The translations under genes and the position numbers were made by a program. From Pseudomonas fluorescens (GTDB lineage: Bacteria; Pseudomonadota; Gammaproteobacteria; Pseudomonadales; Pseudomonadaceae), in assembly GCF_902498195.1 (NCBI RefSeq), contig NZ_CABVIY010000005.1:248001-312000 (forward strand): 64,000 nucleotides of DNA, given 5' to 3'. Each line of letters starts with the position of its first letter. Positions within the stretch are counted from its first letter, which is position 1. Below the pieces are notes generated by a model. That model had not been told where the DNA came from and made no database searches. It saw only the letters and a list, made by a program, of their open reading frames with translations. Shown here one piece after another: positions 26,238-33,938 of the stretch.

Positions 26238-26672
26238 ATGACCGACCCACTCCTCATCCCCTGCCCCCACTGCAATGGCCTCAACCGCATACCCGCCGAG
26301 CGCCTGAACGACCAGCCCAAATGTGGTCGCTGCAAGTCCGAAGTCCTGTTGAGCAAACCTTTCGAACTGAAGCAAGGCGATTACGCCAGCCAGATCAAGG
26401 GTGATCTGCCGTTGCTGGTGGACGTGTGGGCGGACTGGTGCGGGCCGTGCAAGTCGTTTGCGCCGGTGTTCGAGCAGGCAGCGGCGCAATTGGCGGGCAA
26501 GTGCCGGCTGGCCAAGCTGGACAGTGAAGCGAATCAACAGTTGTCGGCGCAATTGGGGATTCGTTCGATTCCCAGCCTGATTCTGTTCAGGAACGGCCGG
26601 GAGGTCGCGCGCCAGAGCGGGGCCTTCCCGTTACCACAGTTGATGAGTTGGTTGCGAAGCCAGGGGATCTGA
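26238..26672 (+). CDS. trxC: Thioredoxin 2 (TrxC)
   Basis: A 144-residue zinc-containing thioredoxin, a cytoplasmic disulfide reductase used under oxidative stress. An N-terminal zinc ribbon is formed by C9-P-H-C12 and C29-G-R-C32, followed by a thioredoxin fold with active site W-C68-G-P-C71 and the cis-proline segment IRSIPSLILF. The ATG at 26238 gives the normal TrxC N-terminus MTDPLLIPCPHC; the upstream start at 26208 adds ten residues unlike the family. It is transcribed away from higBA and followed by a REP pair. Confidence 0.95.
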   Translation: MTDPLLIPCPHCNGLNRIPAERLNDQPKCGRCKSEVLLSKPFELKQGDYASQIKGDLPLLVDVWADWCGPCKSFAPVFEQAAAQLAGKCRLAKLDSEANQQLSAQLGIRSIPSLILFRNGREVARQSGAFPLPQLMSWLRSQGI

Positions 26673-26682
26673 TTGCAGCCTT

Positions 26683-26757
26683 AAAAGATTGCAGCCTGCG
26701 GCAGCTCCTACAGAAAAAGTCCCATGTAGAAGCTGCCGCAGGCTGCGATCTTTTGGT
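26683..26757. repeat. REPIN, family A
   Basis: Inverted REP pair between convergent trxC and parA, ending 2 bp before the parA stop. Both arms carry the CCTGCGGC variant, and the left arm has GATTGCAG instead of GATCGCAG. Confidence 0.9.
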
Positions 26758-26759
26758 CT

Positions 26760-27530
26760 TCAGGCGTTTTCGAGCAGATTGTGCAGTTCGACGAACTGCT
26801 GCGTCAGCTTGTGCCGGGGATCAAGGTGGATCAACGGCGTGTTGGCCTGGTGGGATTCGCGCATGCGCACCGAGCTGCCCAGGTAAACCGGCAGCACCGG
26901 CAAGCCTTCGGCAATCAATTCGTCGAGGATTTGCTGGGGCAGGCTGGCCCTGGCCTGGAACTGGTTGACCACGATGCCTTCCACTTCCAGCCCTTCGTTA
27001 TGGTCGTCCTTCAACTCATCGATTTCCGCGAGCACGCCGTACAGCGCCTGCCGGGAAAAGCTGTCGCAATCAAAAGGAATCAACACGCGATCGGCGGCGA
27101 TCAACGCCGAAACCGCATAAAAATTCAGGGCTGGCGGTGTATCGAGGTAGATCCGGTCGTAATCTTCATCCAGCTCTTCAAGCAATTTACGAAGCTTGTT
27201 GATCTTGTGCTTGGCTTCGAGCTTGGGCTGCAAGTCCGCCAGTTCCGCCGTGGCGGTAATGACGTGAAGGTTGTCGAAGGGAGTTTCGTAGATATCGACC
27301 TGGTTTTTCTTGGAGAAAGGCCCCGAAGACAAGGTCTGCTTGAAGAAATCGGCGATCCCCATCGGAATATCGTCGCCGGTGAGCCCCGTCAGGTATTGGG
27401 TGGAGTTCGCCTGGGCATCGAGATCCACCAACAGGGTGCGATAGCCCTCGCTGGCGCTGACCGCCGCCAGATTGCAGGCGATGCTGGATTTGCCCACCCC
27501 ACCTTTCTGATTGAACACCACGCGCCGCAT
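26760..27530 (-). CDS. Orphan ParA-family ATPase
   Basis: A 256-residue P-loop ATPase of the ParA/Soj/MinD superfamily. The deviant Walker A box KGGVGKSS sits at residues 9-16, with further motifs VDLDAQANS and YLDTPPALN (Walker B region). No parB or centromere-like repeat lies next to it, so it is not the chromosomal parAB pair. It may position a cellular cargo. From memory, P. aeruginosa has a similar orphan ParA gene between selO and hemE, so this looks like backbone rather than part of the adjacent cluster. The ATG at 27530 was chosen because it places the P-loop at the usual distance from the N-terminus. Confidence 0.82.
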   Translation of the reverse strand: MRRVVFNQKGGVGKSSIACNLAAVSASEGYRTLLVDLDAQANSTQYLTGLTGDDIPMGIADFFKQTLSSGPFSKKNQVDIYETPFDNLHVITATAELADLQPKLEAKHKINKLRKLLEELDEDYDRIYLDTPPALNFYAVSALIAADRVLIPFDCDSFSRQALYGVLAEIDELKDDHNEGLEVEGIVVNQFQARASLPQQILDELIAEGLPVLPVYLGSSVRMRESHQANTPLIHLDPRHKLTQQFVELHNLLENA

Positions 27531-27768
27531 GTCAAAAACTCCATGTATCAAAGAATGACCGAGTGTAGTGGTCCACGGCATGGCTTCGCTACCTCAGTGG
27601 TACAGGGACTACACGGTCATCGGCAATCTCCTGCCGGAAAGCCGGCAAACGCGTCCGTCAGCCTCAGGCACAGCCGACAGACGGAGCGATTTAAATGTGA
27701 ATAATTATCAACCGCTCGGTTTTCCGGAAGTGACGGAGCCATCTGACTGTGCAAAATGTAACCAGCAT

Positions 27769-27797
27769 TTGCTACACGTTCCCGGCACCGGGATAAT
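27769..27797 (+). promoter_or_regulatory. Candidate sigma-70 promoter of the aryl-polyene operon
   Basis: TTGCTA (27769-27774), a 17-bp spacer and GATAAT (27792-27797) lie in the 355-bp gap between parA and the first cluster gene, predicting a ~80-nt leader. The spacer holds a CCCG/CGGG inverted repeat that could be an operator. Further upstream is an AT-rich stretch (about 27689-27711). The leader contains a GGCGCCTGGCGCC hairpin. No gene was seen in the gap. Confidence 0.5.
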
Positions 27798-27885
27798 GCG
27801 CACCACTCGGCGCCTGGCGCCACGTAGAGTGGGTCGTGGTTATCGGCCACTCACCGCGTCAAGCAAGCCCGCAGGGGCGGGATGA

Positions 27886-28611
27886 ATGTCTGTGATCAAT
27901 TTCAACATCGCCCAATGGCGCGCGTGGGCCCCGGGGCTCGAAAGCGTGGACGACTGGCAGGCCTGGAGCCGGCAACCGGTCGATTTGCCGAGCAGCGAAG
28001 CCGCTCCCGACGTGTCCTTTCTGCCCGCCATGCAGCGCAGGCGCCTCAGCCGGTTGGCGCGGATGGCCTTCAGCGTGGGCTGGCCCCTGGCCGAAGGCCA
28101 CCAGGACTTGCCGCTGGTCTTTGTTTCCCGCCATGGCGAAACCCCGCGCACGTTCGACATTCTCAGCGACCTGGCCGCCGAACAGCCGCTCTCGCCGACC
28201 CAGTTCAGCCTGTCGGTGCACAACGCGATCATTGGCCTGTGGTCGATCATGCGCGGCGAAACCAGCGAAATGACGGCCCTGGCCGCCGCCGGCGATGGTC
28301 TTGAACACGGCATGCTGGAGGCTGCGGCCCTGCTGAAGGAAGGTGCGCCGGCGGTGTTGCTGGTGGTGACCGAGGAGAAACCGCCCGAGGCCTACTCCAC
28401 CTGGATCGACGATGTGCCGTTTCCCTATGCCGTCGGCCTGCTGATCACACCTGGCACTGACTGGCAGCTGTCCCTGAACAGCCCCGCGGATGCGTTGTCC
28501 AAAACCCAATGGCCGCATGCGCTGAATCTGCTGCGCGCGCTGCTCGGCCAGCAAACCACTTGCCAACATGCCTGGAAAAATCGTGTATGGACCTGGCAAC
28601 GCAGCCCGTGA
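27886..28611 (+). CDS. Beta-ketoacyl synthase-like chain length factor (ApeC type)
   Basis: A 241-residue truncated ketosynthase-like protein, first gene of the aryl-polyene operon. It corresponds to the N-terminal ketosynthase half only and has no C-H-H active site. The conserved segments are LPAMQRRRLSRLARMAF, VFVSRHGETPRT and SLSVHNAIIGLWSI. Proteins of this type (ApeC in E. coli/Xenorhabdus clusters) pair with a full ketosynthase as a chain-length-factor-like partner. A strong purine-rich site (GGGGCGGGATGA) directly precedes the ATG. It overlaps the next gene by 25 nt. Confidence 0.85.
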   Translation: MSVINFNIAQWRAWAPGLESVDDWQAWSRQPVDLPSSEAAPDVSFLPAMQRRRLSRLARMAFSVGWPLAEGHQDLPLVFVSRHGETPRTFDILSDLAAEQPLSPTQFSLSVHNAIIGLWSIMRGETSEMTALAAAGDGLEHGMLEAAALLKEGAPAVLLVVTEEKPPEAYSTWIDDVPFPYAVGLLITPGTDWQLSLNSPADALSKTQWPHALNLLRALLGQQTTCQHAWKNRVWTWQRSP

Positions 28612-29399
28612 CCGAAAAAAACCGCGACGCCTATTACTGGCGCCTGCTGGCTACCGCCGCAAGCTTCGCCCTGTTCGGGTTGGGCGGGCTGTGCCTGCGC
28701 CTGGTGGTGTTCCCGTTGCTGAGCTGCCTGCCGGGCGATGCCCTGACCCATCGGCAGCGCGCGCGGCAAACCGTCAGTCGCTGCTTCTGGTTTTTCGTCC
28801 GGTTCATGGCCCGCGCCGGCGTGCTGACCTACGATATCCAGGGCGCGGAAAAACTGGGCCGGCCGGGGCAGATGATCATCGCCAACCACCCGTCATTGAT
28901 CGACGTGGTGTTCCTGATCGGGCTGGTGCGCCATGCCAACTGCGTGGTCAAGCAAAGCCTCTGGGAGAACCCGTTCACCCGCGCCCCGCTGCGCCGGACC
29001 GAATACATCAGCAACGACGGCAGCATGGACATGCTCGATGCCGCCGCCGACGCACTGAAAAGCGGACAGACCCTGATCATCTTTCCCGAAGGCACCCGGA
29101 CCCAGCCGGGACAGGCGCCGGCCTTTCATCGGGGGGGGGCGGCAATTGCCGTGCGGGGTGCGAAAATCCTCACCCCGGTCGTGATCAAGGTCAGTCCGAC
29201 CACATTGACCAAGGCCGAACCCTGGTATCGGATCCCCAAACGCCGCGTGCACTTCAGTTTCCGTGTCGGCGCCGATATAGACCCGCAGGCCTTCGCCGCG
29301 CTGGGCCCTGCTCCACAGGCCTCGCGCAAGCTCAACGATTATTTGCATTCTTACTTCATCAAGGAGCTCGCCGAAGATGAGCGAAATGAACACCGATAG
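28587..29399 (+). CDS. 1-acyl-glycerol-3-phosphate acyltransferase-like protein (ApeD type)
   Basis: A 270-residue membrane-anchored acyltransferase (PlsC family). A hydrophobic N-terminal segment (about 20-50) precedes the HX4D motif NHPSLID and the glycerophosphate-binding FPEGTRT. In an aryl-polyene setting it probably moves the polyene acyl chain or a fatty acyl group onto a lipid anchor. The ATG at 28587, with GGAAAA upstream, was taken; a GTG at 28608 overlapping the previous stop is an alternative. The frame contains nine consecutive G at 29131-29139, where a slip would destroy the gene. Confidence 0.85.
   Translation: MDLATQPVTEKNRDAYYWRLLATAASFALFGLGGLCLRLVVFPLLSCLPGDALTHRQRARQTVSRCFWFFVRFMARAGVLTYDIQGAEKLGRPGQMIIANHPSLIDVVFLIGLVRHANCVVKQSLWENPFTRAPLRRTEYISNDGSMDMLDAAADALKSGQTLIIFPEGTRTQPGQAPAFHRGGAAIAVRGAKILTPVVIKVSPTTLTKAEPWYRIPKRRVHFSFRVGADIDPQAFAALGPAPQASRKLNDYLHSYFIKELAEDERNEHR
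29131..29139 (+). repeat. G9 homopolymer inside the acyltransferase gene
   Basis: Nine consecutive G bases encode part of HRGGAA, about 40 bp past the FPEGTRT catalytic motif. The gene is in frame as written. Gain or loss of one base would truncate the protein, so this may be a slipped-strand switch or a sequencing-sensitive site. Confidence 0.8.
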
Positions 29400-29652
29400 C
29401 CTGAACCGGGACATCAAAGAGTTGATCATCGAAGCCCTCGGCCTCGAAGACATCAGTGCCGAAGACATCGACGATCAACAGACACTGTTTGGCGAAGGCC
29501 TGGGCCTGGACTCGGTGGACGCCCTGGAACTCGGCCTGGCCATCCAGAAAAAGTACGGCATCAAAATCGACGCCGACGCCAAGGACACCCGTAACCACTT
29601 CAGCAACGTGGCGAGCCTTGCGGCGTTCGTCACTGCAAAACAGGCAGCTTGA
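29377..29652 (+). CDS. Acyl carrier protein, first of pair (ApeE type)
   Basis: A 91-residue acidic carrier protein. The phosphopantetheine attachment site is Ser46 in GLGLDSVDALEL. It is expected to carry the aryl starter or growing polyene during chain extension. It overlaps the acyltransferase gene by 23 nt and is followed after 9 bp by a second carrier. Having two distinct ACPs is characteristic of aryl-polyene clusters. Confidence 0.92.
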   Translation: MSEMNTDSLNRDIKELIIEALGLEDISAEDIDDQQTLFGEGLGLDSVDALELGLAIQKKYGIKIDADAKDTRNHFSNVASLAAFVTAKQAA

Positions 29653-29661
29653 GACCGGACC

Positions 29662-29916
29662 ATGCAAACTCGTGACGACATTTTCAACACACTGCGCGAT
29701 GCCTTGGTCGAGCTGTTCGAACTGGACCCCGAGCGCGTGAGCCTCGAATCCAACCTGTACCAGGACCTGGAAATCGACAGCATTGACGCGGTCGACCTGA
29801 TCGATCACATCAAACGTCAGACCGGCAAGAAAATCGCTGCCGAGGAATTCAAGTCGGTGCGCACCGTCAGTGACGTGGTCGAGGCGGTCTACCGTCTGGT
29901 TCAACCGGCCGCATGA
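29662..29916 (+). CDS. Acyl carrier protein, second of pair (ApeF type)
   Basis: An 84-residue carrier protein with phosphopantetheine Ser40 in LEIDSIDAVDLIDHI. It differs clearly from the first ACP (DSID against DSVD and a basic C-terminal helix), so the two probably have different partners or steps. The last codons overlap the next start by 4 nt. Confidence 0.92.
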   Translation: MQTRDDIFNTLRDALVELFELDPERVSLESNLYQDLEIDSIDAVDLIDHIKRQTGKKIAAEEFKSVRTVSDVVEAVYRLVQPAA

Positions 29917-30458
29917 GCCGATTGATCGGCCTCGGCCTGCTGCTGGCGGGCCTGCTGTACCCCTTCGCGGTGTATTTCGGCATGGAGCACTTCGCCCCGT
30001 GGCAGTTTGGCCTGTTGTTGGGCAGCCTGTGGCTGGCTCGGGCGCTGACCGGTCGGCGTCGGCCAGGCAGCCTGTGGATGGCCTCGGTGGCTTTGGTGTT
30101 CTGCCTGCTGCTGGCGCTGTTCGACAGCCCGGCGTTGCTGCGTTGGTACCCGGTATTGATCAGCGGTTTCATGCTGGTGCTGTTTGGCGCAAGCCTGAAA
30201 TATGGCCCGCCGATGGTCGAGCGCCTGGCCCGCCTGCGTGAACCGCAGTTGCCGGCCAGGGCTGTGCGCTACACCCGTCAGGTGACCATCGCCTGGAGCG
30301 TGTTCTTTCTCTGTAACGGTTTGTGCGCCGCCGCCCTGACGCTGTGGGCGCCGCTGGACCTGTGGATGTTGTACACCGGCCTGATTTCCTACGGATTGAT
30401 CGGCCTGATGTTTGCCATTGAATGGCTCATACGACAACGGGTAAGAGGCCGCCCATGA
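29913..30458 (+). CDS. Inner-membrane protein of aryl-polyene clusters (COG4648-like, ApeG type)
   Basis: A 181-residue protein with about five or six predicted membrane segments (LIGLGLLLAGLLYPFAVYF, SVALVFCLLLALF, VLISGFMLVLFG, VFFLCNGLCAAALTLW and a C-terminal one). Similar proteins occur between the ACP and acyl-activating genes of aryl-polyene operons and are annotated only as predicted membrane proteins. A scaffold or transport role is a guess. It overlaps its neighbours by 4 nt on both sides. Confidence 0.75.
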   Translation: MSRLIGLGLLLAGLLYPFAVYFGMEHFAPWQFGLLLGSLWLARALTGRRRPGSLWMASVALVFCLLLALFDSPALLRWYPVLISGFMLVLFGASLKYGPPMVERLARLREPQLPARAVRYTRQVTIAWSVFFLCNGLCAAALTLWAPLDLWMLYTGLISYGLIGLMFAIEWLIRQRVRGRP

Positions 30459-32134
30459 ATTGGATAAAACTTGAGCACCTGCTGCTCAAGCCGGAGCCGG
30501 AGCGAGCCGTCACGGCCGCACCGGCGATGAATCACGCGCAGCTGTGCGAACAGGCCCTGCGCCTGGCCGCCGGCCTGCAAGCCAGGGGCGTGCAACGCAT
30601 CGCCGTGCACCTTGAGGACGCCGCCGACCTGGCGACGGCCCTGCTCGGCGCCTGGCGCGCGGGGATCAGCGTATTGCTGCCCGCCGACCTGCAACCCCAG
30701 ACGCGCCAGCGCTGGTCGAATGACGTCGACCTGTGGCTGACCGATCACCCCGATGACGCCCACCTGGAAGACTTCCAGCATCCCCCCCTCAGCGCGGCGG
30801 CACTGGATCTGGATCGCTGCACCCTGAGCCTGTGCACCTCCGGCTCCAGCGGCGAACCCAAGCGCATCGAAAAACAGCTGCGCCAACTGGTCAATGAAGT
30901 CCAGGCACTGGAACGGCTATGGGGCGCCGACCTGGGCCCGGCGTGCATCATTGGCAGTGTCGCCACCCAGCACATTTACGGCTTGCTGTTTCGGGTGCTG
31001 TGGCCGCTGTGCGCCGGGCGCCCTTTCGTGCGCAGGCAACTGGCCTTTCCGGAAGACCTGCAACGCGCCAGCCGCGAGCACCCGGCCTTCGCCTGGGTCG
31101 CCAGCCCGGCGCTGCTCAAGCGCATGGGCGACAACCTCGACTGGCCGGCCATGAGCGCGGTGCGTCGGGTGTTTTCTTCCGGCGGTGCCTTGCCCGCCGA
31201 GGCAGCGCAGTGCCTGCACGAACGCCTGCAGCAATGGCCGACCGAAATCTTCGGCAGCTCGGAAACCGGCGGCATTGCCTGGCGGCAGGGGAACACACGC
31301 TGGCAGCCGTTCGCCGATGTTGTGCTGAGCCAGGACAGTGACGGTGCGCTGCTCATCGCCTCTCCTTATTTGCCCGCCGGCCATGTCGAACACACCGCCG
31401 ATGCAGCGCGAATCGCGGCGGATGGCCGTTTCGAGCTGCTCGGGCGGCTGGACCGGATCGTCAAACTGGAAGAAAAACGTATCTCGCTGCCGATGCTGGA
31501 GCAGGCGTTGATGGCCCACGACTGGGTCGCTGAAGCGCGGCTCGGCGTCGTTCAGGAAAACCGTGCCTCACTGGGGGCGCTGCTGGTGCTGAGCGAAGCC
31601 GGGTTGCACGCCTTGCGCAATCAAGGCCGGCGCAGCGTCACCGAGACCTTGCGCCAACACCTGGGCCAGCATTGCGAAACCCTGGCCCTGCCACGGCGCT
31701 GGCGCCTGCTGCGACAACTGCCGCTGAACGCCCAAGGCAAACTGCCCCAGGCCGACGTCGAGGCCCTGTTGCTGGCGCCACGCCCCAAGGCCCCGCACGT
31801 GCTGGAGCAGGTCGAAACCGCAGGCGAGTGGAGCCTGCAACTGGCCGTGCCACCGGACCTGGCCTATTTCAGCGGCCACTTCCCTCAGGCGCCGGTGCTG
31901 CCCGGCGTGGTGCAGGTCGAGTGGGCCTTGAACCTGGGTCAGCAATTGATGAACCTGCCGGCCACATTCGCGGGCATGGAAGTGCTGAAGTTCCAGCAAC
32001 TGGTGCGCCCGGGGGATGAAGTCCAGTTGCACCTGCGCTTCGACCCGATCCGCAACAAACTGTATTTCGCCTATCGCAACGACACCGCCACCTGCTCCAG
32101 CGGGCGGATTTTGCTGGAGAAGGCGCATGCATAA
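30455..32134 (+). CDS. Acyl/aryl-ACP synthetase fused to a hotdog dehydratase (ApeH-ApeI fusion)
   Basis: A 559-residue fusion. Residues 1-450 are an ANL adenylating enzyme: the nucleotide-binding loop CTSGSSGEPKRIEK is at 127-140, the A5-like segment IFGSSETGGIA and the hinge GRLDRIVKLEEKRIS follow. It should activate an aromatic acid with ATP and load it on an ACP. Residues about 455-559 are a FabZ-like hotdog domain with catalytic-type His475 in FSGHFPQAPVLPGVVQ, as in ApeI dehydratases. The start MNWIKLEHLL (30455) overlaps the previous stop by 4 nt, which favours it over the in-frame ATG 33 nt earlier. The two functions are usually separate proteins in E. coli-type clusters. Confidence 0.85.
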   Translation: MNWIKLEHLLLKPEPERAVTAAPAMNHAQLCEQALRLAAGLQARGVQRIAVHLEDAADLATALLGAWRAGISVLLPADLQPQTRQRWSNDVDLWLTDHPDDAHLEDFQHPPLSAAALDLDRCTLSLCTSGSSGEPKRIEKQLRQLVNEVQALERLWGADLGPACIIGSVATQHIYGLLFRVLWPLCAGRPFVRRQLAFPEDLQRASREHPAFAWVASPALLKRMGDNLDWPAMSAVRRVFSSGGALPAEAAQCLHERLQQWPTEIFGSSETGGIAWRQGNTRWQPFADVVLSQDSDGALLIASPYLPAGHVEHTADAARIAADGRFELLGRLDRIVKLEEKRISLPMLEQALMAHDWVAEARLGVVQENRASLGALLVLSEAGLHALRNQGRRSVTETLRQHLGQHCETLALPRRWRLLRQLPLNAQGKLPQADVEALLLAPRPKAPHVLEQVETAGEWSLQLAVPPDLAYFSGHFPQAPVLPGVVQVEWALNLGQQLMNLPATFAGMEVLKFQQLVRPGDEVQLHLRFDPIRNKLYFAYRNDTATCSSGRILLEKAHA

Positions 32135-32158
32135 GTTTGCTGAGTGCTGCGCACTCAT

Positions 32159-32232
32159 TCGCGAGCAAGCCCGCTCCCACACTGGATTGCCGCCAAACAC
32201 GACCCTCCTGTGGGAGCGGGCTTGCTCGCGAA
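32159..32232. repeat. REPIN, family B, inside the aryl-polyene operon
   Basis: Inverted REP copies fill the 131-bp gap between the synthetase-dehydratase gene and the glycosyltransferase gene. This is one of the few internal gaps in an otherwise overlapping operon. The REP happens to be open in the glycosyltransferase frame and creates a false N-terminal extension. Confidence 0.92.
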
Positions 32233-32265
32233 GCAGGCACCCCGGTCCATCAGGTGGCCCCCCAA

Positions 32266-33000
32266 ATGCATAACCCCTGCGCCGTCATCCCGGTCTACAA
32301 CCACGAAACCGCGATCACCACCGTGGTCGACGCGCTGCTCGCCAGTGAGCTGCCGTGCATTCTGGTGGACGACGCCAGCGATAAACCTTGCGCGCACGTC
32401 CTGGATCACCTGGCCTTGCGCGACAAGGTCCACCTGATTCGCCTCGCCGCCAATCAGGGCAAGGGCGGTGCGGTGATGACCGGCCTGCGCGAAGCGTCGC
32501 GCCTGGGCTTCAGCCACGCCTTGCAAGTGGACGCCGACGGCCAGCACGACCTGCAAGACGTCCAACGCTTTATCGAGCACTCGCGCGCCCATCCCGAAGC
32601 CGTGATCTGCGGTTTTCCGCAATACGACGCCAGCGTGCCGAAAGGCCGCTTGTACGCCCGCTATCTCACTCACGTGATGGTCTGGATCAACACCCTGTCG
32701 TTGCAGATCCGTGATTCCATGTGCGGTTTCCGCGTCTACCCGTTGCCACCGGTGCTGGCGTTGATCGACACCGCGAAGATCGGCAAGCGCATGGATTTCG
32801 ACTCGGACATTCTGGTGCGCCTGGCCTGGCGCAACTTGCCGATGCAATGGCTGCAAACCCGCGTCCATTACCCTCTGGACGGCGTTTCGCATTTCCGGAT
32901 GTTCCACGACAACGTGCTGATTTCGAGCATGCACACCCGGCTGTTCTTCGGCATGTTGCTGCGCTCGCCCCTGATCCTCTGGCGGCGGTGGCGAGCATGA
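32266..33000 (+). CDS. Family 2 glycosyltransferase of the aryl-polyene cluster
   Basis: A 244-residue GT-A fold transferase. The sugar-nucleotide motifs are IPVYNHE at the N-terminus, ILVDDASDKP, and the metal-binding DADGQHD. Substrates are unknown; dolichyl-phosphate-mannose-synthase-like members of this family use lipid acceptors. In E. coli-type clusters a glycosyltransferase and an LpxL-like acyltransferase are, as I recall, one fused protein (ApeJ); here they are two adjacent genes overlapping by 4 nt. The ATG at 32266 just after AGGTGG is used, because the frame upstream to 32137 is REP sequence. Confidence 0.86.
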   Translation: MHNPCAVIPVYNHETAITTVVDALLASELPCILVDDASDKPCAHVLDHLALRDKVHLIRLAANQGKGGAVMTGLREASRLGFSHALQVDADGQHDLQDVQRFIEHSRAHPEAVICGFPQYDASVPKGRLYARYLTHVMVWINTLSLQIRDSMCGFRVYPLPPVLALIDTAKIGKRMDFDSDILVRLAWRNLPMQWLQTRVHYPLDGVSHFRMFHDNVLISSMHTRLFFGMLLRSPLILWRRWRA

Positions 33001-33938
33001 ACACCGACAAGCAACACTGGGCCGACCGCGAGGAGCGTGGCAGCTTCTGGCTGATGAAATTCACCGCGCTCGCCGCCAGGGTGCTCGGCCGCCGGCTGTT
33101 GAGCCCGCTGCTCTATGGCATCGTGCTGTATTTCTTCCTGTTCGGTCGCAGCGCCCGCCACAGCGCCTGGCAGTACCAGCAGCGACTCGCCGACTGGAGC
33201 GGTCGCCATGAATGGCGCCCGACCCATCGACGCGTATTCGGCCAGTTCATGGCCTTCGCCGACGCCATGCTCGACAAGCTCGACGTGTGGAACGGCAAGC
33301 TGAGCATCGAGCAGATCGAGATCATCGACCCGGCACTGCTGCGCAACCAGTTGCGCGGCGCACGCGGGCAGATGCTGGTGGGCGCGCACCTGGGCAACCT
33401 GGAAGTCTGCCGTGCACTGGCGGAACTCGGCGAAAAGGTGACGATGAACGTGCTGGTGCACACCAAGCACGCCGAGCAGTTCAACCGTTTGCTGGGTGAA
33501 GCCGGCGCGACCAATTTGCGCCTGATCCAGGTCAGCGAACTGGACCCGGTGATCATGCTGCAACTGCACGAACGCCTGGAACGTGGCGAATGGCTGGCGA
33601 TTGCCGGCGATCGCGTGCCGCTGCACGGTGGGCGCAGCGTCATCGTGGACTTCCTCGGCCACCCGGCAAAATTCCCGCAAGGGCCGTGGCTGCTGGCCGG
33701 TCTGTTGAAATGCCCGGTCAACCTGCTGCTGTGCCTGAAGAAGCCCGACGGCGGTTATCGGCTGACCCTCGAACCCTTCGCCGAGGCAATCACCTGGAAA
33801 CGCGGCGACCGCGAGCAGGTCATTCATCAGTGGGCCTCCCGCTATGCCGAGCGCCTGAGTCACTATTGCCTCGAAGCCCCTCAACAATGGTTCAACTTTT
33901 ACCCTTTCTGGAAGACCGATGACGACGCCAACGCTTGA
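32997..33938 (+). CDS. LpxL/HtrB-like lipid acyltransferase
   Basis: A 313-residue inner-membrane acyltransferase of the lipid A lauroyl/myristoyl transferase family. An N-terminal hydrophobic helix (LLSPLLYGIVLYFFLF) precedes the HX4E-type block GAHLGNLEVCR and the segment AGDRVP. It may acylate the carrier lipid or sugar of the finished pigment. It starts inside the last codon of the glycosyltransferase gene (ATGA) and overlaps the lyase gene by 20 nt. Confidence 0.85.
   Translation: MNTDKQHWADREERGSFWLMKFTALAARVLGRRLLSPLLYGIVLYFFLFGRSARHSAWQYQQRLADWSGRHEWRPTHRRVFGQFMAFADAMLDKLDVWNGKLSIEQIEIIDPALLRNQLRGARGQMLVGAHLGNLEVCRALAELGEKVTMNVLVHTKHAEQFNRLLGEAGATNLRLIQVSELDPVIMLQLHERLERGEWLAIAGDRVPLHGGRSVIVDFLGHPAKFPQGPWLLAGLLKCPVNLLLCLKKPDGGYRLTLEPFAEAITWKRGDREQVIHQWASRYAERLSHYCLEAPQQWFNFYPFWKTDDDANA

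Noticed and set aside
32137..32265. N-terminal extension of the glycosyltransferase
   Set aside because: These codons are REP sequence read by chance. The glycosyltransferase core begins at the ATG at 32266 with its own ribosome site.
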